Origin: Bacteroidota bacterium
Lineage (GTDB): Bacteria; Bacteroidota; Bacteroidia; Chitinophagales; Saprospiraceae
Length of the DNA: 44,890 nucleotides
Direction of reading: 5' to 3'
NCBI GenBank assembly: GCA_024642665.1
Contig: JAHEAR010000025.1
Location: 5,586 to 50,475 of the forward strand
Within the stretch, counting starts at the first letter, position 1; the number at the start of each line of letters is the position of its first letter. This document shows, one piece after another, positions 36,286-44,723 of the stretch. Made by a program: the position numbers and the translations under genes. The notes beneath the pieces were generated by a model. It saw only the letters and a list, made by a program, of their open reading frames with translations. It ran no database searches and was not told where the DNA came from.

Positions 36286-37083
36286 ATGGGAAAATTAATA
36301 GTTCAGTTCGCCTTATTGAATGCTTCATTTTTTGCGATGTGGAATCTTTTGGGCCGCCTCGACTGGATGACCATTCTGCATGTGGAACAAGTAAGTGAGA
36401 GCATGGAAGAAAAGCTGGGAGAAACCTATTGGGAATTGTTTAAACATGCAGAACAGGAAGTACTTGATCATGCGATTGTTTCAAAAGTAGACAGACTCCT
36501 GACCAAATTGTGCGAAGCGAATGATTTTGATCGGGATCAAATGAAATTGCATCTTATTAAAAGTGAACAAGTCAATGCCTTTGCCTTGCCCGGTGGACAC
36601 ATCATCGTTTATACCGGGCTGATTCTGGACAGTGAAACGGAAGGGGAGCTGTGTGGTGTGCTCGCACACGAATTGGCTCATCAGAAGCTTGGCCATCTCA
36701 TGAAAAAGCTGGTGAAGGAAGTAGGGTTATCCATGCTTATTTCAATGACCTCCGGCAATGGAAATCCTGAAATGATCCGACAGGCATTGAAAGTGCTGAC
36801 CTCTTCTGCCTATGATAGAAGTCTCGAACGTGAAGCCGATCTGAAAGCAATTGATTATCTGATCAACAGCAAGATCAATCCTGAGGGACTGGCCAACTTT
36901 CTGTTCAGAATGTCCACCACGGAAAGCGATATTCAGCAACAGTTGTTCTGGTTAAGTACACATCCCGGGGGTGAAGAAAGAGCTAAAGATATTCTTGATC
37001 AATTGGAGACATCCGTATTGATCGAAGAGCAGATTCTTACCCCTGATGAATGGGAACAGCTTCAAGAGGACCTCAGCTTCTGA
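36286..37083 (+). CDS. M48-family metallopeptidase
   Basis: 265 residues from the ATG at 36286, one base after the preceding stop; an ATG at 36265 would overlap that gene. An N-terminal hydrophobic helix anchors it to the membrane. The zinc motif HELAH is at residues 128-132, with the third ligand in the later READLKAIDYL. PGGHIIVYTGL is also typical for M48B (Ste24/HtpX/BepA-like). It likely takes part in membrane or envelope protein quality control, and may act on the small membrane proteins encoded upstream. Confidence 0.93.
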   Translation: MGKLIVQFALLNASFFAMWNLLGRLDWMTILHVEQVSESMEEKLGETYWELFKHAEQEVLDHAIVSKVDRLLTKLCEANDFDRDQMKLHLIKSEQVNAFALPGGHIIVYTGLILDSETEGELCGVLAHELAHQKLGHLMKKLVKEVGLSMLISMTSGNGNPEMIRQALKVLTSSAYDRSLEREADLKAIDYLINSKINPEGLANFLFRMSTTESDIQQQLFWLSTHPGGEERAKDILDQLETSVLIEEQILTPDEWEQLQEDLSF

Positions 37084-37168
37084 AATTGATTTTATTTTCG
37101 TTTTTATTATTTAGCGCTATTCGGTTGTATCAAGATAGCAGTACAAGATTACCAACATAATGGCTGAA

Positions 37169-37345
37169 TTAATCCTCGCTTGTTGTATGGTATGCAATAA
37201 TTTGTAACGCCGTATCGTTGAGTGATTGCTTGTCATATAGGCTCCACTCTTTATACACAAAATCAAATCCATCCATCTTGAAAGTAAATTTCTCTAGCGG
37301 AATATTGATAAGGCCAATTCCATTATCACGTGATGCAGAGATATA
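37169..37345 (-). pseudogene. Possible C-terminal gene remnant
   Basis: A minus-strand open stretch of about 58 codons reads like a natural protein end (NIPLEKFTFKMDGFDFVYK and onward to a stop at 37169) and lies outside any plus-strand gene. It has no plausible start of its own, because further upstream the frame runs antisense through the lipoprotein gene. It may be a remnant left by a rearrangement, or a chance ORF. Confidence 0.22.
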
Positions 37346-37346
37346 A

Positions 37347-38075
37347 ATGAACTTAAGGGACCTAATTGCTTTGGTGGTAATCGCGATACTTGTTTCCAGT
37401 TGCAGTTTAACATATAGCGTACTGCTGGGAATCGATACAACACCTAAATGGAAGACAGACGAGCAAATAGCAAAGCAAGCTAAAAAATATAATATACCGA
37501 CGGAGTATAATTTACTACTCGATACAGCATCCTTTATAAGAGAGCTAAAACTCATCTATTCAGAAGCGAATGCTGTAATAAAAATTAGCCACAACGATTC
37601 AATTCAATTAGCCAAACTAAGGAAAGCACGGAATGATGACTTGCAACCCTCTCAATTTAGATTGTTTGATCAAAATGGAGTAGAAATATTCAAATTAGTC
37701 AACTGTTACATTGATCCTCCTATTCCATTAAATTGGAATGTTAACGGATGTTTTGATTCCTTTCCTCCAAAAACCTCGATGGAAGCATTAGATATACACA
37801 TGTTTAAACTCGAATTTCTACTATCCCATACTACTAATATTAATCGACAAAGATTCACCTACTCAGGATTGCCCAATGCAGACTATTATGGAGTGATCAT
37901 GTGGAACGATTTTTATAGGAGACCCTCAAGACGGCTGATTAAGACTGTTCATGAATATATGGATAAGACAGAAAAGTCAGTACCTATGATTTATATTAAC
38001 AACCATAATCAGTTTTTGTGGTCAGTAATGAATTTCGAAGAAAAGGAAGAGGTAAAAAATAGCCTAAAAGATTGA
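37347..38075 (+). CDS. Hypothetical lipoprotein
   Basis: 242 residues with a lipoprotein signal ending in the lipobox VSSC (Cys near residue 19). No family is recognised. The mature part is hydrophilic, with several Tyr, Asn and Ile, and is more AT-rich than the neighbouring genes, which suggests recent arrival. It sits alone between the M48 cluster and a toxin-antitoxin pair. Confidence 0.75.
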   Translation: MNLRDLIALVVIAILVSSCSLTYSVLLGIDTTPKWKTDEQIAKQAKKYNIPTEYNLLLDTASFIRELKLIYSEANAVIKISHNDSIQLAKLRKARNDDLQPSQFRLFDQNGVEIFKLVNCYIDPPIPLNWNVNGCFDSFPPKTSMEALDIHMFKLEFLLSHTTNINRQRFTYSGLPNADYYGVIMWNDFYRRPSRRLIKTVHEYMDKTEKSVPMIYINNHNQFLWSVMNFEEKEEVKNSLKD

Positions 38076-38451
38076 AGTTGAAATTTAGCAAAGCAATCCA
38101 AATTGAAAGTTCGCAACGTTTAAACATCGGTATATCTCAGTGAAAGAAGAACATACCTAATAGAAGTAATTTGGGTTAATCATTATTGGGCAATAGAAAT
38201 AATGATGTCCACAACATCGGATGCTTATAATCAGGGATGGTAAGATTGAGTCTTCTTCGCTTTTCTAAACGTATCCTCTGGCACAGCTTCGGCGACCAAA
38301 TGGTGCCTTCGCTAAAAGTGCTATGGCGACCAAAGAAAACCGTAAATTTTATAAAAGTGCCCAGGAAATAGCCTCAAGATGGTCGGCATGGTTTCAAGCA
38401 TCTTTTGGCGCTTGCCGCAACGTATTATAGAAAATCCTTAATTTCACAGAG
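38076..38451. other. 376-base intergenic region before hicB
   Basis: No clear gene. One 35-codon ORF (38323-38430) starts ATGGCGACCAAA and ends 21 bases before hicB. A near-copy of its first bases (ggcgaccaaatgg) lies about 30 bases upstream. The local composition is more GC-rich on the right than on the left. Confidence 0.4.
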
Positions 38452-38676
38452 ATGAAAAAAATTAAAGAACTTACAGCTATTATTGAGCGAGAGGGTGATG
38501 GCTATGTTGCACTCTGTCCTGAACTTGACATAGCAAGTCAGGGAGATACCATTGAGGAAGCTCGAGCCAATCTTATTGAAGCACTGGAGCTTTTTTATGA
38601 AATGGCCTCAGAAGAAGAGATAACACGTAGAATTCACGAAGAGGTACTAATTACGCGCGTTCAAGTAGCTGTCTAA
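38452..38676 (+). CDS. hicB: HicB-family antitoxin
   Basis: 74 residues of the HicB fold, a degraded RNase H-like domain: ELTAIIEREGDGYVALCPEL, then IASQGDTIEEARANLIEAL. This short form lacks a separate helix-turn-helix. HicB binds and blocks the HicA ribonuclease. Its TAA overlaps the ATG of hicA by one base (TAATG), the usual tight coupling. The order antitoxin-toxin occurs in this family, though toxin-first is also common. Confidence 0.92.
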   Translation: MKKIKELTAIIEREGDGYVALCPELDIASQGDTIEEARANLIEALELFYEMASEEEITRRIHEEVLITRVQVAV

Positions 38677-38852
38677 TGAGAACCCTATCCGGGAAAGAAG
38701 TTTGTTTGATATTAATGAACCATGGTTTCGTTCAGGTAAGACAGAGAGGAAGTCATATTCTCATGCAAAAACAAACAAATGATTCTTGTACGACTATTCC
38801 CGTTCCTAATCATAAAGAATTGAAAATTGGAACACTCCGCTCCATCATCTGA
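38676..38852 (+). CDS. hicA: HicA-family mRNA interferase toxin, truncated by an early stop
   Basis: 58 residues, too short to stand out in an ORF scan but clearly HicA: SGKEVCLILMNHGFVQVRQR, GSHILMQK with the catalytic His27, and TIPVPNHKELKIGTLRSII. The TGA at 38850-38852 then interrupts it; the same frame runs on for 15 more codons (QSGIKKADFESFNRF) to a TAG at 38898, which matches the normal HicA end. A CGA (Arg) to TGA change would explain it. The RNA-binding fold and His are intact but the final helix is lost, so the toxin may be inactive. Confidence 0.9.
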   Translation: MRTLSGKEVCLILMNHGFVQVRQRGSHILMQKQTNDSCTTIPVPNHKELKIGTLRSII

Positions 38853-39034
38853 CAAAGTGGTATCAAGAAAGCAGATTTTGAATCGTTCAACCGTTTTTAG
38901 AATCAGATGCATATCAGCAGAGCATGGAAAATTTGACCTCAAATTTGGATTAAGGTGACTCGAAAACAATCTTATTAACATCAGTCTGCCCTCGAACATC
39001 TTTGAGAGAACTGTTCATTTCTAAATTGAATATA

Positions 39035-39490
39035 ATGCAATCCAATGCTACCACCCCTGAAGAATATATAAACTCGCTGCCGGAAGATCGTAAAGCCATT
39101 ATCACCAAACTTCGGAAGGTAATTCTTAAACATCTTCCCAAAGGATTTGAAGAGCAAATGAGCTATGGCATGCTGGGGTACGTCGTGCCACATAAATTAT
39201 ATCCGAAAGGGTATCATGTCAATCCAAAACTTCCACTGCCGTTTATCAATCTGGCGTCCCAGAAGAATCATATCGCTTTTTATCATTCCGGACTTTATGC
39301 CGGTCTTCATCTGGACTGGTTCCTGAAGGAGTGGCCAAAGCACACTACAAGGAAATTGGACATGGGCAAGAGTTGTATCCGATTTAAAAAACCGGAAGAT
39401 GTGACCATTGACTTGTTGGGAGAGCTCTGTACTAGAATAACAACGGAGGAGTGGATTGCATCCTATGAAAAAGTGATCAGCCGAGAATGA
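39035..39490 (+). CDS. DUF1801-domain protein
   Basis: About 151 residues from the ATG at 39035; a TTG at 39002 is possible. The segment TPEEYINSLPEDRKAIITKL followed by EEQMSYGMLGYVV is typical of the DUF1801 (YdhG-like, iron-chaperone-like fold) family. HIAFYHSGL and WIASYEKVI fit the later parts. Cytoplasmic, function unknown. It stands alone. Confidence 0.88.
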   Translation: MQSNATTPEEYINSLPEDRKAIITKLRKVILKHLPKGFEEQMSYGMLGYVVPHKLYPKGYHVNPKLPLPFINLASQKNHIAFYHSGLYAGLHLDWFLKEWPKHTTRKLDMGKSCIRFKKPEDVTIDLLGELCTRITTEEWIASYEKVISRE

Positions 39491-39606
39491 TTTTTAAAGA
39501 ATAGCTCCATGGTTTAGGATTATTTACCGGTGGGCTTTTTTTGAGAGGCTGGTGGCCTGAAAGCGCCTATGGAAAATCAGGTACAAATTTTGCATACCTG
39601 AGGGGT

Positions 39607-40416
39607 ATGAGCCATAATTTGCCTTTCAGGCTACTTGTATTGTTTGTTTTGCTGACGAGTGTGACCACCCTGAGCGCTCAGATAGTCAATATTGAACAGC
39701 GGCGTATTAAGACAGACACCACCGGATTGTTTGGAGGCCTTCATTTTAGTTTTGCCGGTTCAAAAACCACTAAATCGATCATTGCGTTTAGTGGCGGAAC
39801 CTATCTCGAGTTAAAGCCGGCCAGGAAGAAGGATCGATGTTATAATAGAGATTTGTGGTTATTTCTTACAGATTTTAATTTGGTTAGCGGAAATAATGAG
39901 AAGTTTTCTAATTCCGGATTTGGCCATCTGCGCTTTACACGAAAACTAGGAAAGGACTATAGTAAGCTGGGTAATTACGTACGGTGGGAGACTTTTGCCC
40001 AAATACAGTATAATGACCTTACTAAAATTGGGACGAGAGCCCTTGGGGGCACGGGTCCACGCTTTAAACTTACAGATTCGGAAGTTTCAAAATTCTATTT
40101 TGGTATAGCTTATATGTATGAATATCAGGAATTAATTGATCCGGATGAGCTTCTGAGAGAGCACCGCATGAGCAGCTATTTCAGCTTCACCTTGCTTCCG
40201 GAGGAGTCAGTCACCTTTATTAGTACAACCTACTTCCAGCCTGTGTTGAAGGATTTTGGCAATTACAGACTAAGTAATGAGACCACACTCGCACTAGACA
40301 TCACTGAAAAATTTACGTTTAGTTTCTCTTTTAACTATAACTATAATTCATCCCCACCTTCAGAGGTCCCGGGCAGCACCTATTATTTTCGAAACAGATT
40401 GGCCTATGCCTTCTGA
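39607..40416 (+). CDS. DUF481-like outer-membrane beta-barrel protein
   Basis: About 269 residues from the ATG at 39607, which gives a proper signal peptide ending in LSAQ; longer starts would add an unlikely leader. The mature part has alternating strands (FSGGTYLELKPARKK, YFRNRLAYAF at the end) and reads as an outer-membrane barrel, with a terminal aromatic residue. It resembles DUF481 proteins (putative salt-stress outer-membrane proteins). The function is unknown. Confidence 0.78.
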   Translation: MSHNLPFRLLVLFVLLTSVTTLSAQIVNIEQRRIKTDTTGLFGGLHFSFAGSKTTKSIIAFSGGTYLELKPARKKDRCYNRDLWLFLTDFNLVSGNNEKFSNSGFGHLRFTRKLGKDYSKLGNYVRWETFAQIQYNDLTKIGTRALGGTGPRFKLTDSEVSKFYFGIAYMYEYQELIDPDELLREHRMSSYFSFTLLPEESVTFISTTYFQPVLKDFGNYRLSNETTLALDITEKFTFSFSFNYNYNSSPPSEVPGSTYYFRNRLAYAF

Positions 40417-40421
40417 TCGTA

Positions 40422-40671
40422 AGACCTGAAGCACCAAGTCTTTTCGACACACGACTTTTCGACACGCGACGAGCGATACCCATATTTTAAAATTAAGGCG
40501 GTGAGCATGGGGCATGGAGCATAGGGTGATTTAGTGATAAGTGATTTTTTTAAATATTAATGTGTTTATGAGGGTTATGTTGGTTATAAGAGGTTATGAA
40601 ACATAGAATATTCTCTGCCCTTTGCTCTTTACCCTGTACCTAAGAGTCGCGCGTCGAAAAGTCTCAGGTCT
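40422..40671. repeat. Inverted-repeat-bounded element of about 250 bases
   Basis: The ends AGACCTGA (40422-40429) and TCAGGTCT (40664-40671) are perfect inverted copies. Inside them an 18-base pair of inverted copies with one mismatch (40453-40470 and 40646-40663, GACTTTTCGACxCGCGAC) extends the symmetry. The centre is AT-rich and holds two heptamer tracts. There is no ORF, so it looks like a REP- or MITE-type noncoding unit. Confidence 0.55.
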
Positions 40672-40719
40672 AAAATCCCAGGTCCATACGTCTCACTAAA
40701 TGTTAATTTTTTCTTAAAA

Positions 40720-40735
40720 TACGAAACGCTTCGTA
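40720..40735 (+). promoter_or_regulatory. BlaI-type operator 1
   Basis: TACGAAACGCTTCGTA is a near-perfect 16-base palindrome (arms TACGAA/TTCGTA). It is 53 bases upstream of the BlaI ATG and shares its arms with operator 2, as expected for autoregulated BlaI/MecI/CopY systems. Confidence 0.85.
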
Positions 40736-40764
40736 CTAAATGGGTCAAAACCACTACTATTGTA

Positions 40765-40780
40765 TACGAAACACTTCGTA
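40765..40780 (+). promoter_or_regulatory. BlaI-type operator 2
   Basis: TACGAAACACTTCGTA differs from operator 1 by one central base. Its centre is 45 bases from that of operator 1, and it lies 8 bases before the ATG, where binding would block transcription. Confidence 0.85.
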
Positions 40781-40788
40781 TTTAAGCT

Positions 40789-41181
40789 ATGACAGAAAAT
40801 ATTCAACCCACACAAGGTGAACTGGAGATCCTCCAGATTCTTTGGAAGAAAGGCCCGTGCACAGTCAGAGAAGTCAATGAACTACTCAATGCAACTCAGG
40901 ATAAATCCATTGGCTACACCACGACTCTGAAGATTATGCAGATCATGTTTGAAAAGAATCTGTTGTCACGCAACGATTCCCAGCGAACACATGTCTATTC
41001 AGCAGAGGTCAGAGAGAGCAACATACAGTCTGCCTTGTTAGGTCGGTTTTTAGATGCAGCCTATAAAGGTTCTGCTTCAAAACTGGCTATGCATCTTTTG
41101 GGAAATCACAAAACTACCCCTGATGAATTGGCAGAGATCAAAGCCCTGATTGATAAACTTGAAAAAAATAAACCAGCATGA
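40789..41181 (+). CDS. BlaI/MecI/CopY-family repressor
   Basis: 130 residues. The winged helix-turn-helix is clear: QGELEILQILWKKGPCTVREV, then SIGYTTTLKIMQIMFEKNLL, and a helical dimerisation end. Family members repress their own operon until a partner BlaR1-type protease signals and the repressor is cleaved. Its stop overlaps the start of that partner by 4 bases, and two palindromic operators precede it. The TLKIMQIM stretch resembles the usual cleavage region of BlaI homologues. Confidence 0.95.
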   Translation: MTENIQPTQGELEILQILWKKGPCTVREVNELLNATQDKSIGYTTTLKIMQIMFEKNLLSRNDSQRTHVYSAEVRESNIQSALLGRFLDAAYKGSASKLAMHLLGNHKTTPDELAEIKALIDKLEKNKPA

Positions 41182-43202
41182 ACCTGAATTTTTCCTGGAT
41201 GGAATCCGAATGGACACAAGCATTGGGATGGACTTTTGTCCACTCGATCTGGCAAATAGCCTTTATTGGATTGGCTTTGTTTATCACCCTGCGATTCATT
41301 CCCAGACAAAAAGCTAACACACGTTATACGATATCAACTATCGCCTTGTGGATGATCGTGTGTACCACCTTATCCACTTTTCTCGTCATGCTCCCTAACG
41401 GAAGCGGAGTGATTTATGGGACGCAGGATGTGCTCTTCGTCAATGGAAATAAACCTATGACGTTTACAGAAAGTGTTGCGGCATGGATAGAGATCCGCAT
41501 GCCGATGATGCTCACCATTTGGGCCGGTGGTGTATCTATATTACTGATCCGATTGCTATTCAGCCTTGGATGGGTACGACATGTCCGATCCACATCGATT
41601 GCTGAGCAAGAAATTCAGCGCTCATTAAATAGTATTATCAGCAGACTCCAGTTGAAAATCAAACCAATCGCTGCCGGTACATCCTATGTGTCTTCACCCA
41701 TGACAATCGGTCATCTGAAACCTATGATTCTTTTTCCGATTGGCATTCTCAATCAGATATCTCCCAAAGAGGTAGAAGCGATTCTTACCCATGAGTTGGC
41801 TCACATTGTCAGAAAGGATTACCTATCCAATCTTTTACAGTCATTTATTGAAACCTTATTTTATTATCATCCGATCACCTGGTGGATTTCAGCAATGGTT
41901 CGATCAGAGCGAGAAAACCGTGCGGATGATCTTGCCGTGGCCTGGTGTGGAGATCAACTGGGTTATGCGAAAGCACTCATAGCCGTTCAGGAAATACAAA
42001 TTACACATGGACCATCACTTGCCATTGGCTTTGCCTCGCGAAAAGGAGCTATGCTGGCGCGCATTCAACGCATCCTTAATGTACCTTATAAAAATCACAA
42101 TCAAATGGAAAAAACAGTTCTTTTAAGTCTGACGACACTTTGCTTTTTAGCATTTACACTGACCAGTCACACAAAAACGGACCTGCCATCAAATGATGGT
42201 GCAGACGTTCAAACCACAGTTACACGCACTGCCGTAAACAATGATTCCATTCCATCGCAAGGAACTTATCGGATTAATAAAAAAACGAATGAACAAGAGA
42301 TCAATGTGGAAGTGGAAGATGGTGAGATCAAAGCACTCAAAGTCGATGGAAAAGAAATTGCCCCAAATGATTACCAGCAATATGACATCACCATCAATGA
42401 ATTGTTTGGCAATATGCAGGCTCCTAAATCGCTGAATCAATTATACTTTACAACACCTCCTTCCACGCCTATGCCTGAGGGTCTGTACGATCTGGATTTT
42501 GATTTTGTAATGCCACCTATGCCCGACATTGATTTGGATTACTTTACCGATGATCATCAGGTAATCATTCAAGGTGGAAATCCTGGCGATGTTAAAGTGT
42601 TTACCAGAAGAATGGATGACGGCAAAGGAACCGTTATGATTTATGTTGATGGAGATACCATCCTTCAGGAAATTAACCTTGGCGATTGGACAAATGTCCA
42701 GGATGAATTAATCAGGGAATTTAGAATCAATGGAAAAGAGTTTTCTGAACAATGGAGAGATGCCGGAGATCAGCATAACGATGCACTTCGGATGGAGAAA
42801 GAATTAATGAATCGACAAAAAGATGCTATTCGCTATGAAATCAGAAGAAACGAAGCGCTCGAAAATGAAAGTGATGCTATGCACCGTGAAATGCTTAGAA
42901 ACCAGGAAGAAATGGAGGGTAGAAACATACAGATAGAGGAATTCTATGGCCCTTCCGCAAACGTATTTGCGCTACGATCTAATCGATTAAGCCTGAGCGA
43001 ACAAATGGTCAAAGATGGTCTTGTCGCTCCTGGATCTGAAATTGAAGTTCAGCTGACACCAAATCGATTAAAAATAAACGGAGAAAAAATGCCGGACAAT
43101 ATTCACCAAAAGTATCTTAAACTATATGAGGCACAGCAAGGCGTTGAACTTTCCGGAAAATCTAAAGTAGAATTTACCACGAAGATTAAACAACGTTTGT
43201 GA
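41178..43202 (+). CDS. BlaR1/MecR1-type M56 membrane metallopeptidase without a penicillin-binding sensor
   Basis: 674 residues. The N-terminal part (to about residue 335) has four membrane segments with the M56 zinc site HELAH at residues 205-209 and the third ligand in SERENRADDLAVAW. A fourth segment near residue 315 leads to a C-terminal extracytoplasmic region of about 340 residues, acidic and helical, with no SxxK penicillin-binding domain. So the signal is not a beta-lactam, and the sensor may be another cue, for instance an envelope fault. It would cut or trigger loss of the BlaI repressor encoded just upstream. Confidence 0.92.
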   Translation: MNLNFSWMESEWTQALGWTFVHSIWQIAFIGLALFITLRFIPRQKANTRYTISTIALWMIVCTTLSTFLVMLPNGSGVIYGTQDVLFVNGNKPMTFTESVAAWIEIRMPMMLTIWAGGVSILLIRLLFSLGWVRHVRSTSIAEQEIQRSLNSIISRLQLKIKPIAAGTSYVSSPMTIGHLKPMILFPIGILNQISPKEVEAILTHELAHIVRKDYLSNLLQSFIETLFYYHPITWWISAMVRSERENRADDLAVAWCGDQLGYAKALIAVQEIQITHGPSLAIGFASRKGAMLARIQRILNVPYKNHNQMEKTVLLSLTTLCFLAFTLTSHTKTDLPSNDGADVQTTVTRTAVNNDSIPSQGTYRINKKTNEQEINVEVEDGEIKALKVDGKEIAPNDYQQYDITINELFGNMQAPKSLNQLYFTTPPSTPMPEGLYDLDFDFVMPPMPDIDLDYFTDDHQVIIQGGNPGDVKVFTRRMDDGKGTVMIYVDGDTILQEINLGDWTNVQDELIREFRINGKEFSEQWRDAGDQHNDALRMEKELMNRQKDAIRYEIRRNEALENESDAMHREMLRNQEEMEGRNIQIEEFYGPSANVFALRSNRLSLSEQMVKDGLVAPGSEIEVQLTPNRLKINGEKMPDNIHQKYLKLYEAQQGVELSGKSKVEFTTKIKQRL

Positions 43203-43323
43203 TTCGTCCACCCAAATCAGCTATCTATCGATAAATAAGCAGATAACCTTGACAACAGGAACGAAACCGACTATCTTTTCATACATAAAACCAAATTGTT
43301 TTAACCTTTCAACCTTCTTTCTT

Positions 43324-44433
43324 ATGAAACATGCAAGTTTACTAATTGCCTTATGTGTCCTATTTAGTTTGTCGGGGTTCGCTCAAACCAACGCTCAGGA
43401 AACGAATAAAACTAAACGGATCACCATTACCACCAAAAAAGTTGACGATAGCGGAAAGACTATTACTGAAACATGGATAGCTGAAGGAGAGCAACCTGAG
43501 CAAATTCTCCAGGAAATGGCCAAAGATCCGGGCATCATGCAGCAGGTAGAAGTCGAGATGGAAACGGATTCACCCACGAAAGAAAGACTATTTTTAATCA
43601 GATCTGCAGGTGACAATGTAGTTTTGGAAGCGACGCTCGACGATGATATCAGTTTGAAAGCCGATAAAATTGTGTTTGTAACGAAGGATATTGAAAGCGA
43701 TGGCGATAAAGAGATAGAGCGTGTGTATACCTGGAAAGGAAATAATGAAGGACATCGCGCCTATGGCGTTTCACATGGTGGCCAAAACAATTCAAACTGC
43801 GCCGCCTTAGGGATCTATTCCAATAATCATTCTGATGAGTATGGAGCAACGATCAATGAAATCATAGGACAAAGTGGTGCCCAGAAAGCCGGTTTAAAGC
43901 AAGGAGATGTCATCAAGAAGGTAGAGGAATTTGATGTCAGTGATTTTCAATCGCTCCATTTTGCCTTGTCTAATTTTTTACCGGGGGATAATGTCATGGT
44001 CGATTACATGCGTAATGGAAAATACATGCATACCAATGTAACACTGACCAACTGGTCAGATATACCCGGCCACGAGTTCAGAGCCAGAACAGATTGTGAT
44101 AAGCCTGAATTACCGACCGTGATCAATAGAGATGACCTGGATGTAGATGATCCTACGGGTATTCATTCCATCCAGCCACTTGAATTGGAGGATGTAGCTG
44201 TATATCCTAACCCAAATGATGGTATATTTGCTTTGTCATTCATTCCGCAACCTGGACCGTTATCCGTAACGATCACAGATGTAAATGGTAAAGAGGTGTA
44301 TAGTGATCAAAATGTAAATGCAGGTGGACTGTATCAAAGAGATATCAATATCGCCAAAGTTCCGCAGGGAAATTATGTGATTACAGTGACGCAGGGAGGT
44401 AAAGTGTATACCCAACAGATTTCGAAACAATAG
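43324..44433 (+). CDS. Secreted PDZ-domain protein with T9SS sorting domain
   Basis: About 369 residues from the ATG at 43324, which starts a signal peptide ending in GFAQ; a more upstream start is unlikely. An N-terminal region, perhaps beta-rich (ITITTKKVDDSGKTITETW), is followed by a PDZ domain (ATINEIIGQSGAQKAGLKQG) that binds peptide ends, and a T9SS domain with VYPNPNDGIFALSF. No protease residues are seen. It is 121 bases after BlaR1, possibly in the same operon, so it may be controlled by the BlaI system. A terminator follows. Confidence 0.85.
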   Translation: MKHASLLIALCVLFSLSGFAQTNAQETNKTKRITITTKKVDDSGKTITETWIAEGEQPEQILQEMAKDPGIMQQVEVEMETDSPTKERLFLIRSAGDNVVLEATLDDDISLKADKIVFVTKDIESDGDKEIERVYTWKGNNEGHRAYGVSHGGQNNSNCAALGIYSNNHSDEYGATINEIIGQSGAQKAGLKQGDVIKKVEEFDVSDFQSLHFALSNFLPGDNVMVDYMRNGKYMHTNVTLTNWSDIPGHEFRARTDCDKPELPTVINRDDLDVDDPTGIHSIQPLELEDVAVYPNPNDGIFALSFIPQPGPLSVTITDVNGKEVYSDQNVNAGGLYQRDINIAKVPQGNYVITVTQGGKVYTQQISKQ

Positions 44434-44464
44434 CAGGTTACGTTCAAGGTAACAATACTACAGG

Positions 44465-44493
44465 GCCGGAAGCACATCGCTTCCGGCTTTTTT
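44465..44493 (+). terminator. Rho-independent terminator after the PDZ protein
   Basis: A perfect 9-bp stem GCCGGAAGC / GCTTCCGGC with a 5-base loop is followed by six T, 31 bases after the stop codon. Confidence 0.93.
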
Positions 44494-44552
44494 GTTTTTG
44501 AATTATCCTGTGTGTTGAGAAAGTTGAGCACTGCATGCCTTCGGCATTTGTT

Positions 44553-44567
44553 GTTGAGAGCGTTTAG
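44553..44567 (+). repeat. Dispersed 15-mer, copy 2
   Basis: Exact copy of the 15-mer at 9128-9142, placed in the AT-rich stretch before the heptamer array. Confidence 0.35.
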
Positions 44568-44723
44568 CTAAAGGATTATGTGTTTTAGCTGGGTTGAAAA
44601 ATAGGAAGGTTTAAAGTCTAATGACTCTTGGGTTTAGTGAGTAGTGTTTAATGTGTAGGGCAAGATAAATGTCGTGTGCCGTGTCTTAAGGTCTGGCTTC
44701 CTTAATTTTCGTAATTTTTAATT

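Larger units (their letters stand above)
40417..40788. other. 372-base intergenic region before the BlaI gene
   Basis: It contains an inverted-repeat element (40422-40671), two heptamer-type tracts inside it, and two BlaI-type operators at its right end. No ORF is seen. Confidence 0.6.

Noticed and set aside
38323-38430. 35-codon ORF directly upstream of hicB
   Set aside because: It has a start and stop but no recognisable family and no coding-like context, so it is mentioned only inside the intergenic entry.
41178-43202. Beta-lactam resistance sensor
   Set aside because: The M56 domain is present, but there is no penicillin-binding domain in the tail and no beta-lactamase gene in the window.
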